64,000 nt of DNA. Source: Plantactinospora mayteni (lineage in GTDB: Bacteria > Actinomycetota > Actinomycetes > Mycobacteriales > Micromonosporaceae). The stretch is taken from the NCBI RefSeq assembly GCF_016862935.1, contig NZ_BONX01000050.1, forward strand, positions 57,896 through 121,895, written 5' to 3'. The notes under the pieces were generated by a model. It worked only from the letters and a program-made list of their open reading frames with translations, searched no databases and was not told where the DNA came from. Of the stretch, positions 44,097 through 51,279 are shown piece after piece; position 1 is the first letter of the stretch, and each line of letters opens with the position of its first letter. The translations under genes and the position numbers were made by a program.

Positions 44097-44924
44097 ATGG
44101 GTACCGCCGGGCTGCGCAGGGTCGAACAGATCATGGGTACGCCGATCAGCGTGCAGCTCACCGACCCGCTGCCGGCCCGGCGCCTGGAGGTACTCGCCGA
44201 GCAGACGTTCGACTGGTTCCGCGAGGTGGACGAGCGGTTCAGCACCTACAAGGAGCAGAGCGAGGTCAACCGGTTCGAGCGGGGCGAACTCTCCATCAAG
44301 GACTGTTCCGCCGACCTGCGGCTGGTGGTCGAGACCTGCGCCGACCTGTGGCGGGAGACGGACGGCTACTTCGACGCGTACGCGACCGGCCGGTTCGACC
44401 CGTCCGGCTATGTCAAGGGCTGGTCGGTGCAGGTGGCCTCGGACCGGCTGCTGGCGGCCGGTTGCCACTCGCACTGGATCAACGCGGGCGGGGACATCCG
44501 GGCCCGGGGCGGCCCCCGACCCGGCGAGCCGTGGCGGATCGGCATCCGGCACCCGTGGCAGGAGGACAAGATCTGCTGGGTACTCGGCGGCAACGACTTC
44601 GCGGTCGCCACCTCCGGCACGTACGAGCGCGGTTTCCACGTGATCGACCCGTACCGGGGTGCCCCGGCCACCGAGCTGACCTCGGTCACCGTGGTCGGCA
44701 CCGACCTGGGCCGCACCGACGCGTACGCGACGGCCGGGGTGGCGATGGGTCAGTCCGGGCTGCGCTGGCTCTCCGAACTGCCGGAGCACGAGGTCGGCAT
44801 CGTCACCTCCGACGAACTGTGCTATCGCACCGACGGCTTCCCGGTGCTGCCCACCGAGCCGCCGCAGCGGCCCGCCACCACCCGCTCCGACCTGCCCGGC
44901 CAGCCCGCCCCCCGGCTGAGCTGA
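44097..44924 (+). CDS. apbE: FAD:protein FMN transferase
   Basis: A 275-residue ApbE-family enzyme that moves FMN from FAD onto the Ser/Thr of FMN-binding proteins, using Mg2+. Motifs: QIMGTPISVQL, DERFSTYKEQSEVNRF, DGYFDAYATGRFDPSGYVKGWSV (the P-S-G-x-x-K-G pattern), HWINAGGDIRARG (N-x-G-G-D) and TSGTYERGFHVIDPYRG, TSVTVVGTDLGRTDAYATA. No export leader is visible, so modification may occur before export or the start lies differently. It starts 5 bp after the FMN-binding gene, its evident substrate. Confidence 0.95.
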   Translation: MGTAGLRRVEQIMGTPISVQLTDPLPARRLEVLAEQTFDWFREVDERFSTYKEQSEVNRFERGELSIKDCSADLRLVVETCADLWRETDGYFDAYATGRFDPSGYVKGWSVQVASDRLLAAGCHSHWINAGGDIRARGGPRPGEPWRIGIRHPWQEDKICWVLGGNDFAVATSGTYERGFHVIDPYRGAPATELTSVTVVGTDLGRTDAYATAGVAMGQSGLRWLSELPEHEVGIVTSDELCYRTDGFPVLPTEPPQRPATTRSDLPGQPAPRLS

Positions 44925-44979
44925 CCCGCCGGCCCGCATCCGGGCTGAGCTGCCCGGCCAGCCCGCACCCCGGCTGAGC
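44892..44979. repeat. 30-bp direct repeat (58-bp period) at apbE 3' end
   Basis: CTGCCCGGCCAGCCCGCCCC plus the next ten bases (44892-44921) recurs at 44950-44979 with one mismatch. The first copy encodes the last residues and stop of apbE; the second is outside the gene. Confidence 0.9.
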
Positions 44980-44983
44980 GGGG

Positions 44984-45697
44984 TCAGCCCAGCCCGGTGG
45001 CGCCGTCGGCCGGCATTGTATTCAGCGGGGAGTCACCGTCGAAGCGTGACCACCTGCCGCCGTCGAGTAGTCCGCCTTCCTGGGCGAACCGCCGCACCGC
45101 CGGCAGCAGCCCAGTGCTGCCGTAGAGCGCCACCGCCAGCCCCGGATCGAGTCCGTCTGGGTGCGCGGCCGGGACCCCGTCCGGACCGACCGGAAGCGGA
45201 TGCCGGCGCCGGACGTCGCGCAGCGTACGTCCGCCGGAGAGGGTACGGCGGGGCAGGAACCAGCCGGCCATCCCGACGAACGCCAGCACCACCAGCAGGC
45301 CGACTCCGACACCGAGCAGGTCGGCCGCGACCAGCCGGGCGACCACCATCGGCAGCACGAGCACCAGCGTGGCCGGCAACAGGGACCGGCGCCAGGCCGG
45401 GCGGAGAAGTCCCAGCCCGATCAGGCCCTCCCGCTGCTCGGCCAGGGCCTGCCGGACCCGCCGCTGGTTGGCCACCTCGCGGGGCGACATCGAGCCGTAC
45501 AGCGCACCGAAGATGGCCCGTTCCAGCGGCTCCGCGTACGCCGGCATGCTGCCGGTCCGGCTGACCCGGCCGGGTGGGGTGGCCGTGACGCTGCCCCGGC
45601 CGTGCAGCATCACCAGTCCGGCCCGGACGGCACCCCAGGCACCACCGTCGAGGTAGCCGAAGTCCGTCGTACTCAGGTCGCGCGGCACCGCCGTCAT
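44984..45697 (-). CDS. TIGR04222-like membrane protein
   Basis: A 237-residue protein resembling the TIGR04222 group: DFGYLDGGAWGAVRAGLVMLHGRGSVT at the N-terminus, then QREGLIGLGLLRPAW, two helices (LLPATLVLVLPMVVARLVAADLLGV, VGLLVVLAFVGMAGWFL) and RTLRDVRRRHPLPVG. The C-terminus with alternating Gly and Phe resembles the tail seen in these proteins. Function unknown. ATG 45697 follows AAGG. Transcribed towards apbE (convergent). Confidence 0.75.
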   Translation of the reverse strand: MTAVPRDLSTTDFGYLDGGAWGAVRAGLVMLHGRGSVTATPPGRVSRTGSMPAYAEPLERAIFGALYGSMSPREVANQRRVRQALAEQREGLIGLGLLRPAWRRSLLPATLVLVLPMVVARLVAADLLGVGVGLLVVLAFVGMAGWFLPRRTLSGGRTLRDVRRRHPLPVGPDGVPAAHPDGLDPGLAVALYGSTGLLPAVRRFAQEGGLLDGGRWSRFDGDSPLNTMPADGATGLG

Positions 45698-45767
45698 CCT
45701 TCGAGTATGGAAAACCCGCGCACGCCCGTCACCGGCGCCCCGCCGGGCCACGGTCAGGGCGGCGTGC

Positions 45768-46421
45768 TCAGCGGGGCAGGTGGCTGACGAACCACTCCGC
45801 CGCTTCCTCGGCCACCTGGTCCAGGGTGCCCGGCTCCTCGAAGAGGTGGCTGGCACCGGGTACCACCCGCAGTTCCGCGCTGCCGTCGAGGTCGGCGAGC
45901 GCCTGGTTGTTGAGCCGCAGCACCTCGTCGTCGAGCCCGCCGACCAACAGCAGCGTCTCGGCGGGTACCCGACGCAGGTCGGCGCCGGCCAGATCCGGGC
46001 GGCCACCCCGGGAGACGACCGCGTACACCTGGTCGGGGCGCTGCGCGGCGGCGGAGAGCGCGGCGGCGGCTCCGGTACTGGCCCCGAAGAGCCCGATCGG
46101 GAGCCGTCCGGCCGGTTCACCGGTCCCCAGCCAGTCGACGATGCCGACGAGCCGGCCGGTGAGCAGGCCGATGTCGAACCGCAACTCCCCGGTCCGGTCG
46201 TCGAGCGCCTCCTCGTCCGCTGTCAGCAGGTCGACCAGCACGGTGGCCAGGGCGTACCGGTTCAGCGCCTCGGCCACCATCCGGTTGCGCGGGCTGTGCC
46301 GGGAACTGCCGCTGCCGTGTGCGAACAGGACGATCCCACGCGCGTCGGCGGGGACGACCAGGTCGCCGGTCAGTCGTACGTTTCCGGCCGGAATCGTGGT
46401 CTCGGTGGTCCGGGTGTCCAT
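45768..46421 (-). CDS. Dienelactone-hydrolase-like alpha/beta hydrolase
   Basis: A 217-residue cytoplasmic hydrolase of the group often fused to or encoded near phosphoribosyltransferases. Motifs: GIVLFAHGSGSSRHSPRNRMVAE (oxyanion loop), GLFGASTGAAAALSAAAQ (nucleophile Ser in G-A-S-T-G), VSRGGRPDLA, LLLVGGLDDEVLRLN (Asp) and VPGASHLFEEPG (His). ATG 46421 is preceded by GGGAGG at 7 nt. Substrate unknown. Confidence 0.9.
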   Translation of the reverse strand: MDTRTTETTIPAGNVRLTGDLVVPADARGIVLFAHGSGSSRHSPRNRMVAEALNRYALATVLVDLLTADEEALDDRTGELRFDIGLLTGRLVGIVDWLGTGEPAGRLPIGLFGASTGAAAALSAAAQRPDQVYAVVSRGGRPDLAGADLRRVPAETLLLVGGLDDEVLRLNNQALADLDGSAELRVVPGASHLFEEPGTLDQVAEEAAEWFVSHLPR

Positions 46422-46635
46422 CCGACTGCCTCCCATGCCTCTTCCGGGGCGGATGGTCGCGCGGGTGGCGCCGGCCGCCGTCCTGTCGGCCTTACCCGGC
46501 GGCGCCGGGCTCAACCACCCGCCGGCAGCCGCCCGGCGCCCGGGTTTGCCGGCGCACAGCGGGGGAAGGCCGGAACGTCCGACCAGGCACCGGGACGGCC
46601 GACGCGCCGACCGGCAGACGAACGTGAGGGATGCC

Positions 46636-46839
46636 ATGGGCCGCCAGAAATCCGGCAAGGCGAAGTCCGGCTCGGCCCGCACCGAGGAGGCGGAGCAGCA
46701 GAATCCCGACCGGAGCGAGTGGGCGGACGAGGCGGCCAAGGCGAGATCGCTCGACGACCCGCGCCGGACGCCACCCCGCGACGCGGTGGGTATGCCGTCC
46801 AGCGGTGAGCGGTATTCCGAGGACCCGCGCGACCGTTAG
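46636..46839 (+). CDS. Small hydrophilic protein
   Basis: A 67-residue, highly charged, probably disordered protein (GRQKSGKAKSG, ARTEEAEQQNPDRSEWADEAAKARSLDDP, PRRTPP). GAGGG lies 5 nt before the ATG. No family recognised. The frame continues upstream without a start in good context, so the short form is chosen. Confidence 0.55.
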   Translation: MGRQKSGKAKSGSARTEEAEQQNPDRSEWADEAAKARSLDDPRRTPPRDAVGMPSSGERYSEDPRDR

Positions 46840-47136
46840 GTGTGCCGAGCCAGGCCGTTGACGGTGTGTGCTGGTCAGTGTGGTGCCGTGCTCATATCGA
46901 CCGGCGCCGGATTCGCCGCCCGGTGCACGGAACGTCGTGGTCGATCCGCAAGCCGCAGCGCCGGCCGTCGGGCAATCGCCGGGGACAGAACACCCGATGG
47001 CGTACGCCCTGGTTGTGCGCCTCCGACACGGTGGTCTCCTCAAGCGGGCATGCTCGACATCTGCCGGCCGCTGTTGGCAGCTAGTCAACCCCGGGGTAGG
47101 CAACCTGTCAACCCCCTCGGTTAGAGAGTCCGCCGA
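46840..47136. other. Intergenic region, no gene seen
   Basis: 297 bp with no supported gene. Slightly lower GC than its surroundings near 46900-47110, as in the accessory segment to the right. A short direct repeat GTCAACCCC is at 47083-47117. Confidence 0.4.
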
Positions 47137-47331
47137 ATGCACGTCATGGCGCTCGCGGAAGTGGCTGATCACCTCGGGGTCAGCCGCCAGCGCGCCGCAG
47201 TCCTGGTGGACAGGCCCGACTTTCCGGCACCACTGGACACGCTGACCGTCGGCCGGATCTGGTCCGCCGCCGACGTCAGGGAGTACGCAGCACGTCGTCG
47301 CGAGCGCTTGGACAGCGGCCGGGACGAATAG
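47137..47331 (+). CDS. AlpA/excisionase-like HTH protein
   Basis: A 64-residue MerR-fold DNA-binding protein: MALAEVADHLGVSRQRAAVLVDRPDFPAPLDTL, then GRIWSAADVREYAARR. It matches the AlpA/excisionase-like helix-turn-helix group that often belongs to mobile or genomic-island genes. Small size is normal for the family. No Shine-Dalgarno is obvious. Confidence 0.8.
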   Translation: MHVMALAEVADHLGVSRQRAAVLVDRPDFPAPLDTLTVGRIWSAADVREYAARRRERLDSGRDE

Positions 47332-47399
47332 CTATCTCAGATACTTCCGGACCGGCCACCCGCCCAGAGCCGCCTCGATCGTCCCGGCACGGCCGTCGC

Positions 47400-47741
47400 A
47401 CTGCCCCCGTGACGACGGGAGCGCACCCCGGGAACATCGTCGTCGCCGGAGCGGTGCAGGGTGACGATCCCGTCGCGCAGGTCCGTGCCGAGCTGCCGAC
47501 CGCCGTCGAGTTCGGTGAGATCGCCCGGCACTGGCCGAGGCGCCGGGCCAGCCGGGCCAGCCGGTAGCGTTCGGGCAGTTGGACGACGGGTTTGCCGCCG
47601 GGCTGAGTGGCGACCATCTGCGGGGCTCGGGCAGGTGCGGGGACAGTTCTCGTGGACCACCCGGCCGGCGAGGTCGGTCACGGTAACGGTCACCCCGTGA
47701 TACACACCCGATTGACTGCCCAGCGCCCACAACTTGAGCAT
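47400..47741 (-). pseudogene. Frameshifted remnant or doubly frameshifted small gene
   Basis: On the minus strand good protein-like sequence switches frame twice: YHGVTVTVTDLAGRVVHENC in one frame, then VATQPGGKPVVQLPERYRLARLARR in the +1 frame (ATG 47617), then DLTELDGGRQLGTDLRDGIV and TLHRSGDDDVPGVRSR back in the first. Joined, these would make one small protein. Either the gene has decayed or two indels (real or sequencing) compensate each other. No family recognised. Confidence 0.45.
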
Positions 47742-47763
47742 TGTACAACGTACAAGTTATAGT
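47734..47763 (+). promoter_or_regulatory. TA-operon promoter with embedded operator
   Basis: TTGAGC at 47734-47739, 18-nt spacer, TATAGT at 47758-47763, then 6 nt to the toxin ATG. The spacer contains the palindrome TTGTACAACGTACAA (47741-47755), and AACTTG/CAAGTT form an outer inverted repeat. A dimeric antitoxin bound there would block the promoter. Confidence 0.65.
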
Positions 47764-47769
47764 CAGAGC

Positions 47770-48159
47770 ATGAGCTCTTGGGGCGTCAACCTCACCGAAG
47801 AGGTGGATGTCTGGTACCTGGAACTCTGCAAGACCGACCCAGGTTCGGCCGAACAGGTCGCAGCCGCTATCGACATGCTCACCGAGGAAGGCCCTGCACT
47901 CGGCCGCCCCCTCGTCGATCACGTCAAGGCATCCAGGCACAGCAACATGAAGGAACTCCGGCCCGGCTCGTCCGGCACCAGCGAGGTCCGGATCCTGTTC
48001 GCCTTCGATCCCGAACGGGAAGCGATCCTACTTGTCGCAGGAGACAAGTCCGGAGACTGGGACAGTTGGTACAGAAAGAACGTCCGAATTGCAGATCTGC
48101 GACTGGACCGCCATCTCAAGGAGTTGAGAGGGAACGCTGATGACCAGAGACTGGCGTGA
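47770..48159 (+). CDS. RelE/HigB-like toxin (Gp49 family)
   Basis: A 129-residue toxin candidate of type II. The core matches phage-derived Gp49/HigB-like proteins: VDVWYLELCKTDPGSAEQVAAAIDML, GRPLVDHVKASRHSNMKELRPG, SEVRILFAFDPEREAILLVAGDKSGDW and WYRKNVRIADLRLDRHL. These toxins cut mRNA at the ribosome. It precedes and overlaps (20 bp) a gene for an XRE-type antitoxin, the usual HigBA order. ATG 47770 is likely leaderless (see promoter). Confidence 0.9.
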   Translation: MSSWGVNLTEEVDVWYLELCKTDPGSAEQVAAAIDMLTEEGPALGRPLVDHVKASRHSNMKELRPGSSGTSEVRILFAFDPEREAILLVAGDKSGDWDSWYRKNVRIADLRLDRHLKELRGNADDQRLA

Positions 48160-48445
48160 GGTGCGCGCCGAGGTGGAGCTCGACGAGGCGCGAGTCGCGG
48201 CCCACAAGGAGCGGATGCGTGGTGAGATCCGCGCCGCCCGACTCGCTGAGATGCGGCAGCGCCACGAGCTGAGTCAAACCCAGCTCGCCGAGCGGATGGG
48301 CGTGTCTCAGGCCCGCGTGTCAGCGATCGAGAAGGGCGAGCTGTCGACAACCGAGGTTGGCACGATAAGCAGGTACATCGCCGCCCTGGGCGGTCACCTG
48401 GAGATCGTCGCTGACTTCGGTGACGAGAAGCTGGTGCTGGGCTGA
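48140..48445 (+). CDS. XRE-type antitoxin (HigA-like)
   Basis: A 101-residue DNA-binding protein. After a charged helical N-terminus comes the Cro/CI HTH MRQRHELSQTQLAERMGVSQARVSAIEKGELSTTEVGTISRYIAALGG, ending with HLEIVADFGDEKLVLG. In the pair it should neutralise the upstream toxin and repress the operon at the TTGTAC/GTACAA palindrome. Coupled by 20-bp overlap. Confidence 0.92.
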   Translation: MTRDWREVRAEVELDEARVAAHKERMRGEIRAARLAEMRQRHELSQTQLAERMGVSQARVSAIEKGELSTTEVGTISRYIAALGGHLEIVADFGDEKLVLG

Positions 48446-48488
48446 CCCAGGTTTCGCATGTTCTCCGTTGAGCTTGGGCACTGACGAC

Positions 48489-48671
48489 ATACGACAGGGC
48501 CATAGCGCGGGCCACGGTGCCGTCGACAAGCCCGCCCGGCGCCCGGGGGGGGTTTCCCGGCGCGCGTCGATGTCGACTGTCTCTCGGGCGGTGGCCAGGC
48601 TACGCAAGCGCGGAGTGCTGGTCGGCCGACCCGGTCGCGGAGTCTTCGTCGCCGACAAGCGGGTTCGCTGA
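48489..48671 (+). pseudogene. GntR-type helix-turn-helix fragment
   Basis: The frame reads DDIRQGHSAGHGAVDKPARR, then STVSRAVARLRKRGVLVGRPGRGVFVADKRVR. The second part is the recognition helix and wing of a GntR protein; the first part has lost the usual P-x-E/R-x-L-A pattern. There is no ligand domain and no credible start. Likely a decayed gene; a run of nine G at about 48545 is a possible indel site. Confidence 0.5.
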
Positions 48672-48746
48672 CGACAGTTTCCCACCGGCGCGGATCAGGA
48701 AGCCTCCTCCCCGTACCCGATGCCCGCGCCGACGTGGGATCGCCCC

Positions 48747-49223
48747 CTAACGCAGTTCCGCGATCCTGGCCCTGGTGTTGGCCGGGGCCTCCGGGTGCCC
48801 GTGCTCGACGTCAGCCCGGACGTCAGCCACGCTCTTGCCGGCCAGCTCCCGCCGCCAGGCCAGCTCAGCGTCGCGCATGGCGCGGGCGAACGCGCAGGAC
48901 TGTCGATAGTCGACGCCGGCATGCTCCCCCGGCCCCTTACTGAGGATCTGGTCGCACCGGAACAGCTCCTCCGGACCCTCGATCGCGACGACGATGTCCA
49001 GCAGGGAGACCGCCTCCGGGGCCCGGGCCAACCGGAAGCCCCCGCGCGGCCCCGAGGTCGAGGTCAGGATCCCGGCCCGGACCAGGGTCTGGAGCTGCTT
49101 GTTCAGGTAGGCCGACGGCAACTCGTAGAACGCCGCGAGAGTACCGGTCGGCACCGGGTCATCCAGCCAGCTCAGGTTGAGGCACGCGTGGAGGGCCCAT
49201 TCGACGCCCCGGCTCATCCGCAT
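48747..49223 (-). CDS. Rrf2-family transcriptional regulator
   Basis: A 158-residue Rrf2 protein: SRGVEWALHACLNLSWL, TGTLAAFYELPSAYLNKQLQTLVRAGILTSTSGPRGGFRLARAPEAVSLLDIVVAIEGPEELF (winged helix with P-S-x-Y-L and G-P-R-G-G-F-x-L). Cysteines at RCDQIL and QSCAFARAM are two, while Fe-S sensors have three, so cluster binding is doubtful. ATG 49223. Divergent from the cupin gene, with shared operator-like motifs between. Confidence 0.93.
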   Translation of the reverse strand: MRMSRGVEWALHACLNLSWLDDPVPTGTLAAFYELPSAYLNKQLQTLVRAGILTSTSGPRGGFRLARAPEAVSLLDIVVAIEGPEELFRCDQILSKGPGEHAGVDYRQSCAFARAMRDAELAWRRELAGKSVADVRADVEHGHPEAPANTRARIAELR

Positions 49224-49233
49224 AGTCCTGGAC

Positions 49234-49308
49234 TCTACATGTCCAGAAACTGTGACGCCCGCCATGATCGCTAGCGCGGAGTGATTCTGGATATCTAGTG
49301 TCTAGAAA
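49234..49308. promoter_or_regulatory. Repeated TGTCYAGAAA motif between Rrf2 and cupin genes
   Basis: TCTACATGTCCAGAAA (49234-49249) and TCTAGTGTCTAGAAA (49294-49308) share TGTCYAGAAA in the same orientation. The second also contains CTAG-N3-CTAG. Probable binding sites of the Rrf2 regulator controlling both genes. Confidence 0.6.
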
Positions 49309-49333
49309 TCAGCGAACAACGAAGGAGCCGGCA

Positions 49334-49798
49334 ATGACCCTGGTACGCGCACTCGAAGCCGAGGTTCTGGAGAGCGACCCGGCCAGCGTGATCACCCTGC
49401 TACTCGACCCCGAGCACACCGGCGGCACGCTGACCACCAACCGCACCCTGCTCAAGAGCGGCACGGACGGCGCCCCGCCGCACCTGCACACCCGCTCCGG
49501 CGAACTGTTCTTCGTACTCGACGGCGCCCTCGAAATGCTCGTCGGCGACGAGCTGCACACTCTGCACAAGGGAGACACGCTCTTCGTTCCGCCGAACACC
49601 CCGCACGCCTTCGCCCCCGCCGCCGGCCAGGACGCCGACTTCCTCGTCGTGATCACCCCCGGCAAGCCCCGGTTCGACTACTACCGGCTGCTCGACAAGG
49701 TGCACCGGGGCGAAGCCACCTGGCAGCAAGTCGGCGAGACCCAGGATCGCTACGACAACCACTACGTGGACAGCCCGGTGTGGACGGCACGCGGCTGA
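49334..49798 (+). CDS. Cupin-domain protein
   Basis: A 154-residue cupin. The metal-binding motifs are PPHLHTRSGELFFVLDG (H-x-H-x4-E) and PPNTPHAFAP (G/P-x-x-x-H), around EMLVGDELHTLHKGDTLFV. Single-domain size fits small dioxygenases, isomerases or quercetinase-like regulators. AAGGAG lies 7 nt before the ATG. Divergent from an Rrf2 regulator that likely represses it under non-stress conditions. Confidence 0.92.
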   Translation: MTLVRALEAEVLESDPASVITLLLDPEHTGGTLTTNRTLLKSGTDGAPPHLHTRSGELFFVLDGALEMLVGDELHTLHKGDTLFVPPNTPHAFAPAAGQDADFLVVITPGKPRFDYYRLLDKVHRGEATWQQVGETQDRYDNHYVDSPVWTARG

Positions 49799-50034
49799 CC
49801 ACGACATGAGCTGACCTCAGCCGGGACCGGGGCCGGGCGGCCGGAGACGGGCCGCCCCGCCCGCGGTTTCATCGGGCGCGACGTCGAACGCGTCGGGTAC
49901 GGGCAATGCGCGTTCCGGACGACATCGGGCTCGACTGTTGGCACGAATTCCACGCCGGATCACTCCTAAATGCACCTGTTCGACCTAGTTGATCAGGTAG
50001 GCTGACCCCGGTTTCGCCCGGTGGCGCACCCCTC

Positions 50035-50172
50035 CGCGCCGGCGTGACCGCCGCCGAATCACCTTCGGGTGAGCCGGGGACCCAGGTAGGTGGGGTGAGT
50101 CCGCAACCGCGGTAGGGACTTGTTCCGTCCCGAACCCGTCAGCTAACTCGGTAGGCGGGCGACGGAGGGACA
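50035..50172 (+). promoter_or_regulatory. c-di-AMP (ydaO/yuaA) riboswitch
   Basis: The leader has the ydaO motif cores: GCCGGGGACCCAGG and GTGGGGTGAGTCCGC (50083-50105), GGGACTTGTTCCGTCCC (50115-50131) and the highly conserved CGAACCCGTCAGCTAA, then CTCGGTAGGCGGGCGACGGA (50131-50166). The 3' end contains the ribosome site GGAGGG of the next gene, so ligand binding can mask it. A -10-like TAGGCT at 49998-50003 gives a start near 50010. In actinobacteria this class turns off cell-wall hydrolase genes at high c-di-AMP. Exact 5' edge is approximate. Confidence 0.93.
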
Positions 50173-50175
50173 TGC

Positions 50176-51204
50176 ATGACGGGATCCACACGTCGGCGGT
50201 TGCCGCTGGCCCTGGCCCTGCTCGCCACGTTCGGCGCGCTCACCGGGGCGGCGCTCCGGCCCGGCGTGGCGGAGGCATACAGCCCCGCCGCCCTCGGCGA
50301 CGAAGGCGACACACCGCTCCTGCGTGACGTGCTCGAATCGACCGGTCGAGGTTATCTACAGGCCAGGAACGCGCTGGCCAACGCCCAGGCTCGGCAGGCG
50401 AGGATCACCGCCGAGCTACGCCGGGTGGAGGGGCTGATCGCGGAGCTGCGCCCCCAGGTGGAGGAGGTGGCCCGGGCGGCGTACCAGACCGGTCGGATCG
50501 GCCCCGTGCTGGCACTACTGCACAGCGGTTCGGCTGACGAGTTGCTGGAGCGGGCCCGTGGGCTGGAGGCGGTGGCCCTGCGGGACAACGACGCGCTTCG
50601 CTCGCTGAGCCAGGCCCGGGAGCGGGCCGCCCGGGCGAAGCGGGCGCTGGACGCCGAGGTGGTCGAGGAGCGCCGGCAGCTCGCCATCATGCTGCGGCAG
50701 AAGGAGGCCGCCGAGCGGGCGTTGGCCCAGGTCGGCGGCGCCTCGACCGGAGGTTTCGTCGTCGCCAGCTCGCCGGTGGCCCGGCCCGCGCCACGTGGCG
50801 CCGACGGCTCCTGGCCGCCGCAGTCGTGCAGCCTGCCCGACCCGACCACCACCGGCTGCATCAGCCCGCGCACCCTGCACGCCTTCGAGGAGGCGCGTCG
50901 GGCCGGCTTCACCCGGTTCACCGGGTGCTACCGCTCCGGCGGCCCGTACGAGCACCCGAAGGGGCGGGCCTGCGACTTCTCCGCCGAGGCGGGCGGCTTC
51001 GGGGGTGCCGCCACGGGCGCCAACCGGACGTACGGCAACAACCTCGCCGCGTTCTTCGTCCGGAACGCCGACCGGATCGGTGTGCTGTACGTGATCTGGT
51101 ACCGGCAGATCTGGTTGCCGACAACCGGCTGGAAGTCCTACAGCGGGGCGCACGGCGACCCGTCCAGCGACCACACCAACCACGTACACCTGTCACTCGT
51201 CTAG
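50176..51204 (+). CDS. Secreted coiled-coil peptidoglycan peptidase-like protein
   Basis: A 342-residue exported protein. Residues 1-35 are a signal peptide (RRRLPLALALLATFGALTGAALRPGVAEA). A coiled coil follows (residues 65-185; RITAELRRVEGLIAELRPQVEEVARAAY and RAKRALDAEVVEERRQLAIMLRQ), as in RipA/PcsB-type cell-wall hydrolases. The C-terminal 130 residues, with SCSLPDPTTTGCISPRTLHAF, GCYRSGGPYEHPKGRACDF and SSDHTNHVHLSLV, match the ARB_07466/VanY-like zinc peptidase group (H-x6-D and H-x-H). Its riboswitch leader supports a wall-remodelling role. Confidence 0.9.
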   Translation: MTGSTRRRLPLALALLATFGALTGAALRPGVAEAYSPAALGDEGDTPLLRDVLESTGRGYLQARNALANAQARQARITAELRRVEGLIAELRPQVEEVARAAYQTGRIGPVLALLHSGSADELLERARGLEAVALRDNDALRSLSQARERAARAKRALDAEVVEERRQLAIMLRQKEAAERALAQVGGASTGGFVVASSPVARPAPRGADGSWPPQSCSLPDPTTTGCISPRTLHAFEEARRAGFTRFTGCYRSGGPYEHPKGRACDFSAEAGGFGGAATGANRTYGNNLAAFFVRNADRIGVLYVIWYRQIWLPTTGWKSYSGAHGDPSSDHTNHVHLSLV

Positions 51205-51212
51205 GGGCTCAT

Positions 51213-51264
51213 CAGATCTTGACGACTTCTCGCTGTCGGGGCGACGAGAAGTCGTCAAGATCTG
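51213..51264. terminator. Bidirectional terminator, 20-bp perfect stem
   Basis: Arms CAGATCTTGACGACTTCTCG (51213-51232) and its exact complement (51245-51264), 12-nt loop, between convergent genes. Confidence 0.88.
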
Positions 51265-51279
51265 GGAGTTTCCGCCGGG

